Part shown: one piece after another, positions 47,961-58,072 of the stretch
Layout of the letters: each line of letters starts with the position of its first letter
Position numbering within the stretch: the first letter of the stretch is position 1
Source of the DNA: Adenanthera pavonina
Lineage: Eukaryota > Streptophyta > Magnoliopsida > Fabales > Fabaceae
Direction of reading: 5' to 3'
NCBI GenBank assembly: GCA_026686845.1
Contig: JAIVEN010000007.1
Span: forward strand, 35,647,001 to 35,711,000
Length of the DNA stretch: 64,000 nucleotides
Program-made: the position numbers and the translations under genes
The notes under the pieces: model-generated
What the model saw: the letters and a program-made list of their open reading frames with translations, nothing else
Told to the model about the DNA's origin: nothing
Database searches by the model: none

Positions 47961-48399
47961 TGACTAGTTTTATTCTAATTGATTATCCCTAGAAATAGTA
48001 CAATCTTTTTTTGGACTAACAGCCAACCAGAATTTTATTTTTAGAATATTTATATTTGAATATTTTATAATGCAACATATTTAAATCATTTTGCTGCCCC
48101 TGTCCAATTTGAAAGGCCACAAATCGTCTTTTCATTGCTTCTCTTTATTTCCTTAATGGCTCTATTACAATTTACAGGGATGATCCCTGTACTAAACTCA
48201 CCTTAATTAAATCTCTCAACTAGCCCAACCTACTCTGGGGATGTACTCTCGCTGGGTTTCATCCTAATTTTTTCGAATAAAAGTTCTCTCTATTGATGAC
48301 AAGCCAAAAGAATCATAAATAGAATAATAATCGAGATGACGTTATTACCATATTATATAACTTGAATTACAGTAAACAACCTCGCACTGGTCCATAATA

Positions 48400-48724
48400 T
48401 CGGCGCCCAGTGTTCAATTGTGGAATATATATGTGAAGGGCATAATCGTCCTTTCATATGGCTAACAGCTTCAGATGACCGAAGCTCTGCGATAAATATT
48501 ATTTGGGGTTGGCCCTAATGTGTGAAGAAGGGCATAACCATACTTAACAGACTAAAACAGAACACGTGAATATAATCCAAAGTTAAAAAGTGTCCACCAT
48601 GGCAAATTTTGGTGTCATGTCTCTCTGAATAGCTTTTGAAGATTCCGAGTTGGAGAGTACCTTATTACCCAAACTGTCTGGGGTCAGCCTGATGTGCCAA
48701 GAGAACTCAGAAAGCCAAAAGAGG
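48400..48724 (+). promoter_or_regulatory. WRKY-2 promoter and leader region
   Basis: Contains a G-box CACGTG at 48563-48568, about 160 bp before the chosen start, and two copies of AAGGGCATAA (48436-48445 and 48528-48537). That decamer also lies upstream of WRKY-3 and of three unit copies, in the same orientation relative to each gene. No clear TATA box could be fixed. Confidence 0.45.
48599..48628 (+). promoter_or_regulatory. Upstream ORF in the WRKY-2 leader
   Basis: ATG in a strong context (CCACCATGG) opens a nine-codon frame MANFGVMSL followed by TGA, ending about 97 nt before the main ATG. Its last part, GGTGTCATGTCTCTCTGAAT, is identical to the WRKY-1 leader, where only the internal ATG (MSL) remains. 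If transcribed it would be expected to lower main-frame translation. Confidence 0.5.
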
Positions 48725-49861
48725 ATGGAGAATAACAATATGGCTTCATCTTCAGATGTGAAAATGGCAATCATGAAGGAGCTTCTCAAAGGGAGAGACT
48801 TGGGCAAGCAATTACTTGAAGTACTCTTTCTTCGTCATGGATCCAATAATGGAGATGGATATGAAGCCTCCTTTTTGGTTCCATTCGCCAAAGATCTCGC
48901 GAACAACATACTCACATCATTCACACACACCCTTCTGCTCTTGAACTCCGTTGAGAACATTCCTGTCAGTGCCTCTCCAAAATCTGAGGGTGGTGATGAT
49001 TCCGATGAGACTGGCAAGACTTCGAACACCAGAAGCGGAAGAGGCTGTTACCAGAGGAAGTAAGAATTCTATTTAGTTAGTCCATCTTCTAATCAATTAA
49101 TTAAATCACGTTTTAATTAAGCTCTGTAACTTGTAGATATCTGTCTCTCTGTCAAATTTACTCTTATTTGTGTAGTGTGCACAATTACATGTATATAACT
49201 TGACTACTTAATTTCCTGTAAATTTGTTGCAGAAGAGCTCTGCAAATGTGGGAGAAGGAATCTCCAATTCTAGTTGACGATGGCTATGCGTGGAGAAAGT
49301 ATGGACAAAAAATGACAATGAATGCCAAATACCAAAGGTGATATTTATATATATATATATATATGTCATTAGTATTCTTCTACTTGACTAGTACATAACT
49401 ATATAAATATTTCACTCTTTCTATATGTTTTGAGTTTAAATGAATTGGAAAGGATATGTGGAAGCAGGAACTACTACAGGTGCAGCCACAAGAATGACCA
49501 TGGATGCCCAGCAATGAAACAAGTTCAGAGAATGCAAGAGAAGCCTCCCTTATACCGAACCACCTATTTTGGCCTTCACATTTGCAATAACCAGCCGATT
49601 CCTGAGATACCTTCACTTTGTGCACGGATTCGATGCACTACCAGAACTGTATTGAGATGGAGCGGAGTCCCTTCCGGCATACTCACTTTGACTGGAACTC
49701 CCTCGCTCAAAGCCACCTCGATAAAAGGGTCCTCTGCCAAATCGACCTCTGTTGGACTGATCTCTACCAAACCTGCCTCTTCCTCTACCATGACGACCTC
49801 GATTATGTCGACCTCCTCCTCCACTAGAACCTGTACTACCACCACTGCTACCACTTCCTGA
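48725..49861 (+). CDS. WRKY-2: group III WRKY protein with a transposon-derived C-terminus
   Basis: Exons 48725-49059, 49233-49337 and 49468-49861 (335+105+394 nt; introns of 173 and 130 nt, GT-AG) give 277 residues in frame. The group III N-terminal motif MAIMKELLKGRDLGKQLLE, WRKYGQK at about 132-138 and the finger C152-X7-C160-X23-H184-X-C186 are intact. Homology to WRKY-1 ends after PEIPSL (residue 197). The next 80 residues come from the antisense strand of a Gypsy gag and are about half Ser/Thr (39 of 80), ending at TGA 49859-49861. The original acidic C-terminus is missing from the window. Start chosen by alignment with WRKY-1; an in-frame ATG at 48692 would add 11 residues. It could be a functional novelty, a decoy lacking the activation domain, or a dead gene. 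Confidence 0.72.
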
Positions 49862-50715
49862 ACCACTTCCTTTACTAATTCCTCCAGTAGGTCCTAGATG
49901 AGAAAAGGCCCGAATCATGGAATTCCTTCTGTGCTCCTCAGCCTCCTTCATCCGTCTATACAAGGCGCGAATCTTCGCACATAAGTTCTCAAAGGACACA
50001 AACTCCACCACAGATAGCCGCTCCTTTATCTCTGGATGGGCACCCTCAAACAACCTCTGAGTCATCCACCTATCGTCATGATAATTATTCAGATAAGTAG
50101 AATATTTAGCCAAGTCCAAGAACTGATCAATGTAGTCATCCACTGACATATTCCCTTGTTGAAAAGTTAGAAACTCGGCCTCCTTTTGCATCATTAAGGC
50201 TGGAGGGACGTAATGTGCAAAGAACCGTTCCTTAAACTGTCCCCAATTCATAGGAGGATTCATCCCTTCAACACTTGGGAGAATACTCCTCCACCATCTC
50301 TTAGCCTTCTTTTCCAACTTAAATGCCGCGAGTTGCACCCTTTGCTCCGGGGTGCAATCCATTACACTGAAGATGTTCTCCATTTGTTCAATCCAATTCT
50401 CAGCTTGTGACACATCCATGGTACCTTTGAAAGCTGGAGGATTAAACTTCCGAAAGTCCTTCAGCTGTGAGGAGATACCCCTTCTTCCGACCTTTGGGGC
50501 TCTCTCAGGCTCCACCATATTCTCATCTTCTCCTGCATTCAGATCCACAAATATACCAGCTTCTTCATCCACATCCTCCTGTTCTTGCCTATCCAATCTC
50601 TCTTGCAACCTGTTCAACTTTCTCCCTGAGTATTCACCTGATTACTGAGGCCAGCCAACATCTCATGTATCTGCCTCATCAGGTCACTATTACTCTGTCT
50701 TCCTCTTCGAGACAT
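49616..50715 (-). pseudogene. Truncated Ty3/Gypsy gag, antisense to WRKY-2
   Basis: The minus-strand ATG at 50715 starts a gag N-terminus (MSRRGRQ...), which loses frame near 50625 by one base. From 50617 the frame runs about 333 codons with the retrotransposon gag domain (FNPPAFKGTMDVSQAENWIE, KRWWRSI, VDDYIDQFLDLAKY) and a Gly/Arg-rich tail. It is cut off at the first Cys of the zinc knuckle (NPCTK), where WRKY-2 exon 3 begins. Protease, reverse transcriptase, integrase and the 3' LTR are absent. The gag type and 2.2-kb LTR suggest a Del/Tekay-like chromovirus. Confidence 0.88.
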
Positions 50716-50845
50716 CCTTCCTACACACCAGCAACAACACATTCAATTATACGGTTCTGGACTAGCATTGCAGTGGGAATATAGTCTATGCATTTACAAT
50801 TATGCCAAGTAGTACTTCAAGTAGAAACAATGGCCCAAAACCATT

Positions 50846-50857
50846 GCTCTGATACCA
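50846..50857 (-). other. Gypsy primer-binding site (tRNA-iMet)
   Basis: TGGTATCAGAGC on the minus strand, three bases inside the LTR boundary. It confirms that 50861-53123 is the 5' LTR of the element carrying the gag at 49616-50715. Confidence 0.93.
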
Positions 50858-50860
50858 AAA

Positions 50861-53123
50861 TGTAACATCCTACCTCCTGACACCTCCACAACTAACCAAA
50901 AACTTCAAAATTCAACCAAACATAACCCTGACAACACAAACAACTCTCCAATGCCTCAACACAACGGAAACGACCCACCAAAACACCAAAAACTGGGCTG
51001 GGGCCGCGGCCGCTACAGTACCGCCACGGCTTCGGCCTCCCCTGCTTCTCCATAACTTCTGTCTCCTCTAGCGCCGCGGCCTTTCTTCCCGCGCCACGGC
51101 GCCCCCTGCTGATATGCCATATCAGCAAATTCAATATTCTGGAGCGAACTTCCGACGCGCATAACTTTATGCTCCGACCTCCGATTGACTTGATTCCAAC
51201 TCCTACAAGTCAATCTAGTCCCCATCTATCCATAGACACCACTTTTACCACAATCCAACTCCGTATGGAGATTCGGGACCCATAACACCATTTTAGCCAC
51301 TTATTGACCAAAACTCGCCACAAACAACCTCCAATTGCCACCAAAGGCAACTGGTCGCTCAGAGACCATTCCTATAGGTCCAAAACCCCCAAACCAACTT
51401 GTCCAAAGAGGTTTCACCTCAAAGGAACCACTCCTCTGAGATTTGACCCCTCGAAACCCAGCTTGACAAATGGGCTACAGGCCCTAAGACAGCACAACAA
51501 GATCCCAAAATCATTCAAGCTCCCAACACTAACAAACAGACTCCTCAACATCCAAACCATGCAACCATACATACCACATACATACATCCATCCATACCAA
51601 TCCTCTATCAATTCCTTTAAGCCATCCATTACAAACATACTATCCTACTCTTGCGTCTTCTCCGGACCAGTGCCAGAACCATCACCTGAAAGGTTAGTTT
51701 ATGGGAGAGGGAGGGGTGAGACAACGTCTCAGTAACCGGAAACAATCACACACACACAAATATATATACATATACACATATCTCATGCAACTCATGAATG
51801 CAATATGAAATGAGTAAGATGCATGTCACCCTCACAGGGACCCCATCCTTATCCTCCCTAACACATATATCATCCATCATTATCCTCCCTAACATATATA
51901 TACATATAATCCATCCTTATCCTCCCTAACGCATATATCATCCATTCTTATTCTCCCTAACATATATATATATACACATATCCCATCCTTATCCTCCCTA
52001 ACAAATATGTATATCATCATACATTATATGTCATCACATCATCACCACTCCACCTGCCATACATCTCAGTGTCACAATAACATGTGGTGATGCTAATGTA
52101 TCATCATATAATCATTATCATGTCATATCATCATGTATGCACCATTTCATATCATATCAATGTCAACATCATATGTATCATCATCTAACCGTATACATAC
52201 CACGATATATATATACAGTACACACAAACACATCAATATCATGGCATGAAAGAGACATACATATATACACAATACCACATAAACAAACACCCGGTTACCT
52301 CAATTGTCGCTACCACACACACACGAGTTCCACAAGCTTCCTTGAACTGTCCAATACGCGTGAACCCCTCTCGATTAGCCAACAACCTTTACCATATCAC
52401 AATTCTTTCATTAGCACAATATACCAATAAATCAAACATCACAACTCAACTACATTAACCTAACCCAAGGTTCCAACACCCTTTTCATGCATCAATAAGC
52501 TCTTAGGGATCACTTGAACACTACACAACCTCATATACTTCGGATTCCCAAGAGCTCTAACCAATGACAACCTAGGGTTAAGCTCTAGACACACATAATC
52601 CCTTCAAAACTCACATCCAAGCAACAACAATACCAAAACACGCTTCCTTAACCTCAAATCACCCATTTCAATCTGTGGATTTCACCCCAAACCAGAAATC
52701 CAACCGTACAACCGAAAATCCCAAATTTCAACCGAAGAAAAATGGAGAGGGAGAAGTAGGGAACACTTACCAACTTGAATCCAAGCTTCCAAGGTCCGAA
52801 AATCACTTCGGGACACCGAAAATGCCGAACCCTAGCACTGCTCCCCAATCTCCTCCATCGCTCCCTTCATTTTCTTTCTTTCTTTCGCCGTCCGACTAAT
52901 CCGGATTTAAGTAAAAATCTCGACTCTCGCCGCGGCCTCAGCATACCTCACCGCAGCTCCACCAACTAATCTGGAACAATGCCACTGGAAGGTCTCTCAC
53001 CGCAGCGGCTCTGCTCCTAGCCGCGGTGTGGAGCCCTTTCTGGTTCCTCTTGAACCTATCTCTGTCCTGCTTCCTCCAGTCCTGAACACCAAAACCAATA
53101 AAGATATCGTGAAGGGCGTTACA
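50861..53123 (-). repeat. 5' LTR of the truncated Gypsy element (2263 bp)
   Basis: On the minus strand it runs TGTAACGCCC...GGATGTTACA. It is homologous throughout to the solo LTR at 15621-17799, including the CCGCGGC-rich blocks, the TCCCTAAC tandem repeat (51840-52000) and TGATATGCCATATCAGC. The element has no second LTR, so no target duplication can be checked. Open frames in it (for example 51304-51735) are not genes. Confidence 0.9.
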
Positions 53124-53224
53124 GTTTACACTATTTGAAGTTGTGGAGTATTGTTTTAAGGTTTTAGGGTTGTGTTTGGTTAAATTTTGAAGTTTTTGGT
53201 TAAGTCTAGAGGTAGGGTGTTACA
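53124..53224 (+). mobile_element. Fragment of a second Gypsy LTR, opposite orientation
   Basis: About 100 bp ending GGTAGGGTGTTACA. It matches the 3' end of the adjacent LTR read on its own strand (shared TTTGGTTRAATTTTGAAGTTTTTGGTTA in 20-base pieces) but runs the other way. It abuts the start of the minus-strand LTR directly, so an inverted junction of two related LTRs is present. Confidence 0.7.
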
Positions 53225-54610
53225 TTAACCTCTAGAAATTAATGTCATTTTTTCATGTTTTACTTGATTTAAATGTACAGTTTTGGATTCAAAGGCTTTA
53301 TCCATGAATTTTATTGCTTAATATTACATATTTAGCCTAGTTTTTGTTATTTGGTAGATTTTATTATTTTGCTTTCTTGAATCTTTTGGAAGAGAAGCCA
53401 AGCCATTCAGCCCTTGTAAAAGAGCCAAGAAAACACTAGAAGATGGAAACCAAGCATCAAGGACCTAAAAATAGCAAAATGAAGCAAGAAAATAAGCAAA
53501 GTCATGAAGAAGCAATGCTAGCCACGGCTAGATGAGTAAAAACCTTAAGAAAATTGAAGTTGAGCAACATCTAGCCATAGTACCCAACATTCCGGCTATG
53601 GTGCCTATCGTAGAGTGAAACGCACAGCATCATTTGCTTCACGTTTTAGAGCTAGGTTTTACTATTTAACCTCCTCACTTCATTTCTCAATGTTATGGAC
53701 TTGGGAAGGTTATTGGGAGATGCTATGGAGAGAGTTTGGAGCATTCGGAGGCTAGGGTATGAAGATTGAAGAGAGATCCTGACTCTATATTTCCTAGTTC
53801 TTTCTTTCTCCTCTCTTTCTCTCACATTTTTCTAATGTTGGGATGATTTTACTTGTTTATTTTTTTTAGAACTCAAATTATTTGTTGCCAAACCCTTGTT
53901 CTAGGATTATTGTAACTTTATTTATGGATTAGTATATGTTTTCTACTCTTTATTGCTATCTATTAGTATTTATGTTTACTCATTTATGCTCTTTATGCTT
54001 TCTTATTGATTGGTCATCAATTTGGCATGGATTGATTTGAGTATTCTAATAGAGCTTAGAGATAGGAAAATTAGAATAGATATTCAATTGAGTTGTATGA
54101 GAACTAGAAACTAGCATTATTAAGTGGATGGTTTTGCTAATGAGGTAGAAATACATTCCTTGGCCTCATATAGTCAAATTAGGTTTGCTCTTAATGATAC
54201 TAATTAATTAATCTTGAAAGAGATTGTAGGTGAATTAATTAGGAAACCTCTTTAATATTGAGAGATACTTTGAGGTAAAATTGAATTCTAGACTAGCACT
54301 AAATACCATTATAAGCAATTAAGAGTAGGTAATTCATATACTATGAAAGAAGTTTAGCAACAATGATCATAAGTTGTCTCCTTTATCTAGAATTACTACT
54401 AACATCTAACTTTAGTGTAGATTTACTTTACTTGTGCTTTTACTCTCTTATTCTTTGAATGGCTCAAATTAGGTAAAAGTGTGATTGATACTTAATCGAG
54501 TTTTAAAACCAAATATTTGTGGAAACAATATTCTACTCACTCTGTATTACGTGTCTCAATTTGTATGCTTACGATATATGCTAGGTGGTGAACAATAGGT
54601 GTATTCGTGG
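53225..54610 (+). repeat. Unclassified repeat related to 37629-38998
   Basis: No coding frame. Near 54380-54440 ACTAACATCTAACTTTAGTG and the following TAGATTTACTTTACTTGTG resemble the inverse of 37760-37830. A phrase near 54500-54540 (GTGGAAACAATATTCTACTC) is like the GTTCTCGTGGAGAC block of the other copy. Probably non-coding parts of an LTR family that I cannot place. Confidence 0.35.
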
Positions 54611-54949
54611 AGCTCTTATATGTGTAGAAATGAGGTGCATAATTCATATATATGACTCTCATTGACTTAAAATATCTTCAAATAAATTTTAATTACTTAA
54701 AACATATATATATATATCGTGAAAAAAACAGATTTAGAAAAATGAATGTTTTGATTAATCAAAATTGCTAACTCGACTCTTTATGGGAACAAATATTATT
54801 TTGGATCAAATTTTTTATGCAAAATTTGCCTTTTTTTACTAAAAAAATTTTGACAATTTAAAAATCCACATATAGAGTTTTTTTCCTCCTTGTTTCCTTC
54901 TTCTCGAGCTTATTGAGTTGTTGTACTTACTAATGTAGCTTGATAAGTT

Positions 54950-55760
54950 TAACGTTAATTCTAACACATTAATTTTTATCTGCTAAAAGACAGAAACTTT
55001 GTGCCTAAAACTGAAAAGAGACAGACGAATCCATATATGAATCTTCCTTGCATTTAATTAACACACCCAAAAAAAAAAAAGTGACTAGTGATCGCAAGTG
55101 CCTTCTTGAATTGACCACTTCTTCCAAATAACTAATCCCCTATCCATCATGAGCAGATTATTCCAATCTTCCAAATAACTAAACAGGGTATAGTTAAACC
55201 TTTAACATGCGTATAACTTAATGGTGGTCATTAAGAAATTAAATAATAGATTAAACTAAGACAAATCAGTGCATGCATGCTATCTAGTCATTTCATACTC
55301 TGGGTTAAACCTAAACAAATTAAAGCGAGCGCCGAATTAAATTGACTACACTTTTGTCCCTATGAGATTAATTATAAGCTTTTAATAACACTAACCACCA
55401 GCATGAATATGCCTCACCATCTTCAGTTCATCATATACTCACCAGCTTTTGTGTGCCATATATATTCTCCTTCCTGATAATAACTAACAGGCCTTTGGGG
55501 CTCATAGCATATATTTTTATTATTTTTTAATACTTTTTAATTATGGATTATTATTTTTTTTTTAGAGTTAATTGACCAAAATTTAATTGTATTAATTACA
55601 TTAATTTTGTCAGCTCAAATACAACCTGTGCCTAGAATTTAAAGAAGAACGATGAATCCATGTGACTCATCCATGCATGGCATTAGCTATCAGAACGCGA
55701 TTAGTAATTGTAAGTGCCTACTTGAATTGATTCTACAAAACTAATCCATCAAGAAGATAT
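54950..55760 (+). repeat. Tandem duplication upstream of WRKY-3
   Basis: Blocks at about 54990-55160 and 55600-55760 are similar: both read GTGCCTA..A.TGAA...GACGAATCCAT-like sequence, then GCAAGTGCCT.CTTGAATTGA. Period about 600 bp. A weaker trace (GCAAGTGCCACCTTAAATTGA) is near 56670. Confidence 0.55.
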
Positions 55761-56004
55761 ATCTTTTTAACTTCTTTTTTTTTTTCTTTGCACCAAGAGT
55801 ATCCCTCATTCAATAGTTCAAAACTATTCCTTCAAAACATAGAGATTACCGAAGTAGGCATTGTCTCTCCCAACAAGGTTTTTTTCATAGACATGATCAA
55901 CAATTGAATCTAGAATATCATACTTTAAGGACCCAGTTATTTGCCATCCGTGTCACGACCTTGTTGGTCCTTAACTTCTTTTATAATCCTATGTGCATAA
56001 TATA

Positions 56005-56295
56005 TACTCCCTCCGTTCCTTAATATAAGGGACAATTATGGGAGTTTTCGTGTTTCAAAATTTAAGAGATACATGGGGTTTATCCGGTGTATTTAATGAC
56101 TTTTTCTAAAAATACCCATAATTAAAATGACATGTTTTCAATATAATTCATTTGTATTAATTGCATGATGTAAGAGTTATTAACATTAAATAAGGGTATT
56201 TTTGGAAACTACTTTATATTCCAGACAAATTTATTGCTCTCCTTAGTCTGTGTGATTTTATTTTTTGTCTCTTATATTAAGAAACAAAGGGAGTA
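56005..56295. mobile_element. Stowaway-like MITE
   Basis: 291 bp with well-matched ends TACTCCCTCCGTTCCTTAAT and ATTAAGAAACAAAGGGAGTA, TA-flanked. Confidence 0.85.
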
Positions 56296-58072
56296 TGTGC
56301 TTAATAAATCATGATCATAAAGAAATTAACAAAAAATCAAATTTCCCTTTTATATATAGACATGTGTGTGTCATAAGGAACAGAAATTGTGTTGAATTGC
56401 GACTAATTTAGCTATGGCCACCAATTAACGATGACTTCTCTTATACAGTTCATACAATATATCAATCAATAATTTCATGTCAAACAAAATATGTTAGAAT
56501 GCAATTAGAACAATGATAATCATCCAAGACAGTACTATATACAGATGCTCAAATAATATATAAGTTTAGATTCTTACAAGTCATTTAGATTTTGAATTGA
56601 ATTCAGGCCAATGCACGCATGCATCAAGTTGTCCATATTCATACTTAGAATAGGACAGAAGAAATTGGGAAAGCAAGTGCCACCTTAAATTGAACATATA
56701 TCCTATTTTTGTCGCTTTTAGTTTCCACGTTTATTAAGACTCACTCCAGCATCAAACATCTGACCATCAACATTAGTTTTGTTAGGCCCAAAAAAAATCA
56801 GTTTTGATTTTCCAAAAAAAAAAAGGGAAAACACAATCGGTTAAAAAAATTAAATGATCATTGACAAAAAAAATTAAGACATAACTTTAAAACAAGGACT
56901 TTATTGAAAATATAACTGAGTATAAGGTATTGATTTGAAAAATTGAAATTCGTAATTAAAAAATGATAAAAAGACTAAATTAAAAATTGAAACCAATATA
57001 GTTTTTATTTGAAAAAAAAATAACAAAGAGTAGAAATGATGTCTAAAACCACAATTATTTGGGGCCTTGCGAAACAAAAGCACAATCAACAGACTATTAT
57101 AATGGATTTAAATATTATTTTTAAATTTAAAATTGAAATTTCAGAGTATTAGTTCTATCACATGTATTGAAAAATTACTTGTATAGTTTTCATTATTCTA
57201 CTCTGGCTGCTACCTAGATCCATTAATTCAAATTAAGGTCAACATCTTTCATCTGTGTGTGTAAATTACATGCCAGTGATTCTTGCCACCAAATACTTGT
57301 GAAAACTAAAGGATCGAGAAGTCTTAGCATTATAGATTTTATTGTTCATGAGTCACATTCAGAGTGCTATTACCTATTTGTTGTGGTAAAAGATAATATA
57401 TAAAACAGGCAAGTAGCACTTCTTCTGGAATCCCCATTAGGGATACCATAATTGTTTTACACTTTTACTAAGTGCTAATAATCCTAATAAAAACGTGCTA
57501 ATAATTAGACTATTATTTGTTTACTCAAATCTACGTTCAAAGGGCATAATCGTCTTCTTACTCAGCTGAGGGCAAGCATGAAGTAAGCCCTATGATGTCA
57601 CGTTTCATCTCCGAGGGAAAAACATACATCTCCATGTCTGCCATCTGAAATATACGCAACAACTCCAATGTTTGTTTCTCTTACGTGGCATACTTTCATT
57701 GGATATAGATTAACACAAAGCATGTTAGCGCGTGGATTTAGGTGATCATAATTTTTATCGATAACATTTTTAAATTCAATTTTTATTTTATATTTCTACT
57801 CTAATCAGATATTCACAATTGAATAATATTATTGTGCAGGTACCCTTGGGGATTTCCTGAATAAATATACTACTATTTTTTTTTTGTAATATTTATGGCT
57901 TCCCAACGAAAATTTTTTATATAAACATCGTATTAAGACATCTTTCAAAGAAAAAACATCTAATAACAAACAAAAAAAGAGAATATTCGTGGATATTGCG
58001 AGTGGGTAAAGGTGAGTGCCAGAGCATATATTTGAGTATTTCAAAGATTGATCTCTGCTTAAGCCAGAAAAG
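56296..58072 (+). promoter_or_regulatory. WRKY-3 upstream region
   Basis: AT-rich, without other genes. AAGGGCATAA occurs at 57540-57549 in the same orientation as for WRKY-2, followed by CGTC. An ACGT core (TTACGTGGCATA) lies near 57680. I could not fix a TATA box, and the upstream ORF shared by WRKY-1 and WRKY-2 is absent. Confidence 0.4.

Noticed and set aside
49613..49866. Several overlapping frames on both strands across the WRKY-2/gag junction
   Set aside because: Only the WRKY-2 exon 3 frame (plus) and gag (minus) have family support; the others are shadows.
51304..51735. 143-codon frame in the right-hand Gypsy LTR
   Set aside because: Same LTR family; the frame is not kept in the homologous LTR at 15621-17799, so it is chance.
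53225..58072. Missing 3' half of WRKY-2 exon 3 relocated beyond the Gypsy element
   Set aside because: I looked for the RCFDFDD-type C-terminus and acidic run on both strands and found none in this stretch.
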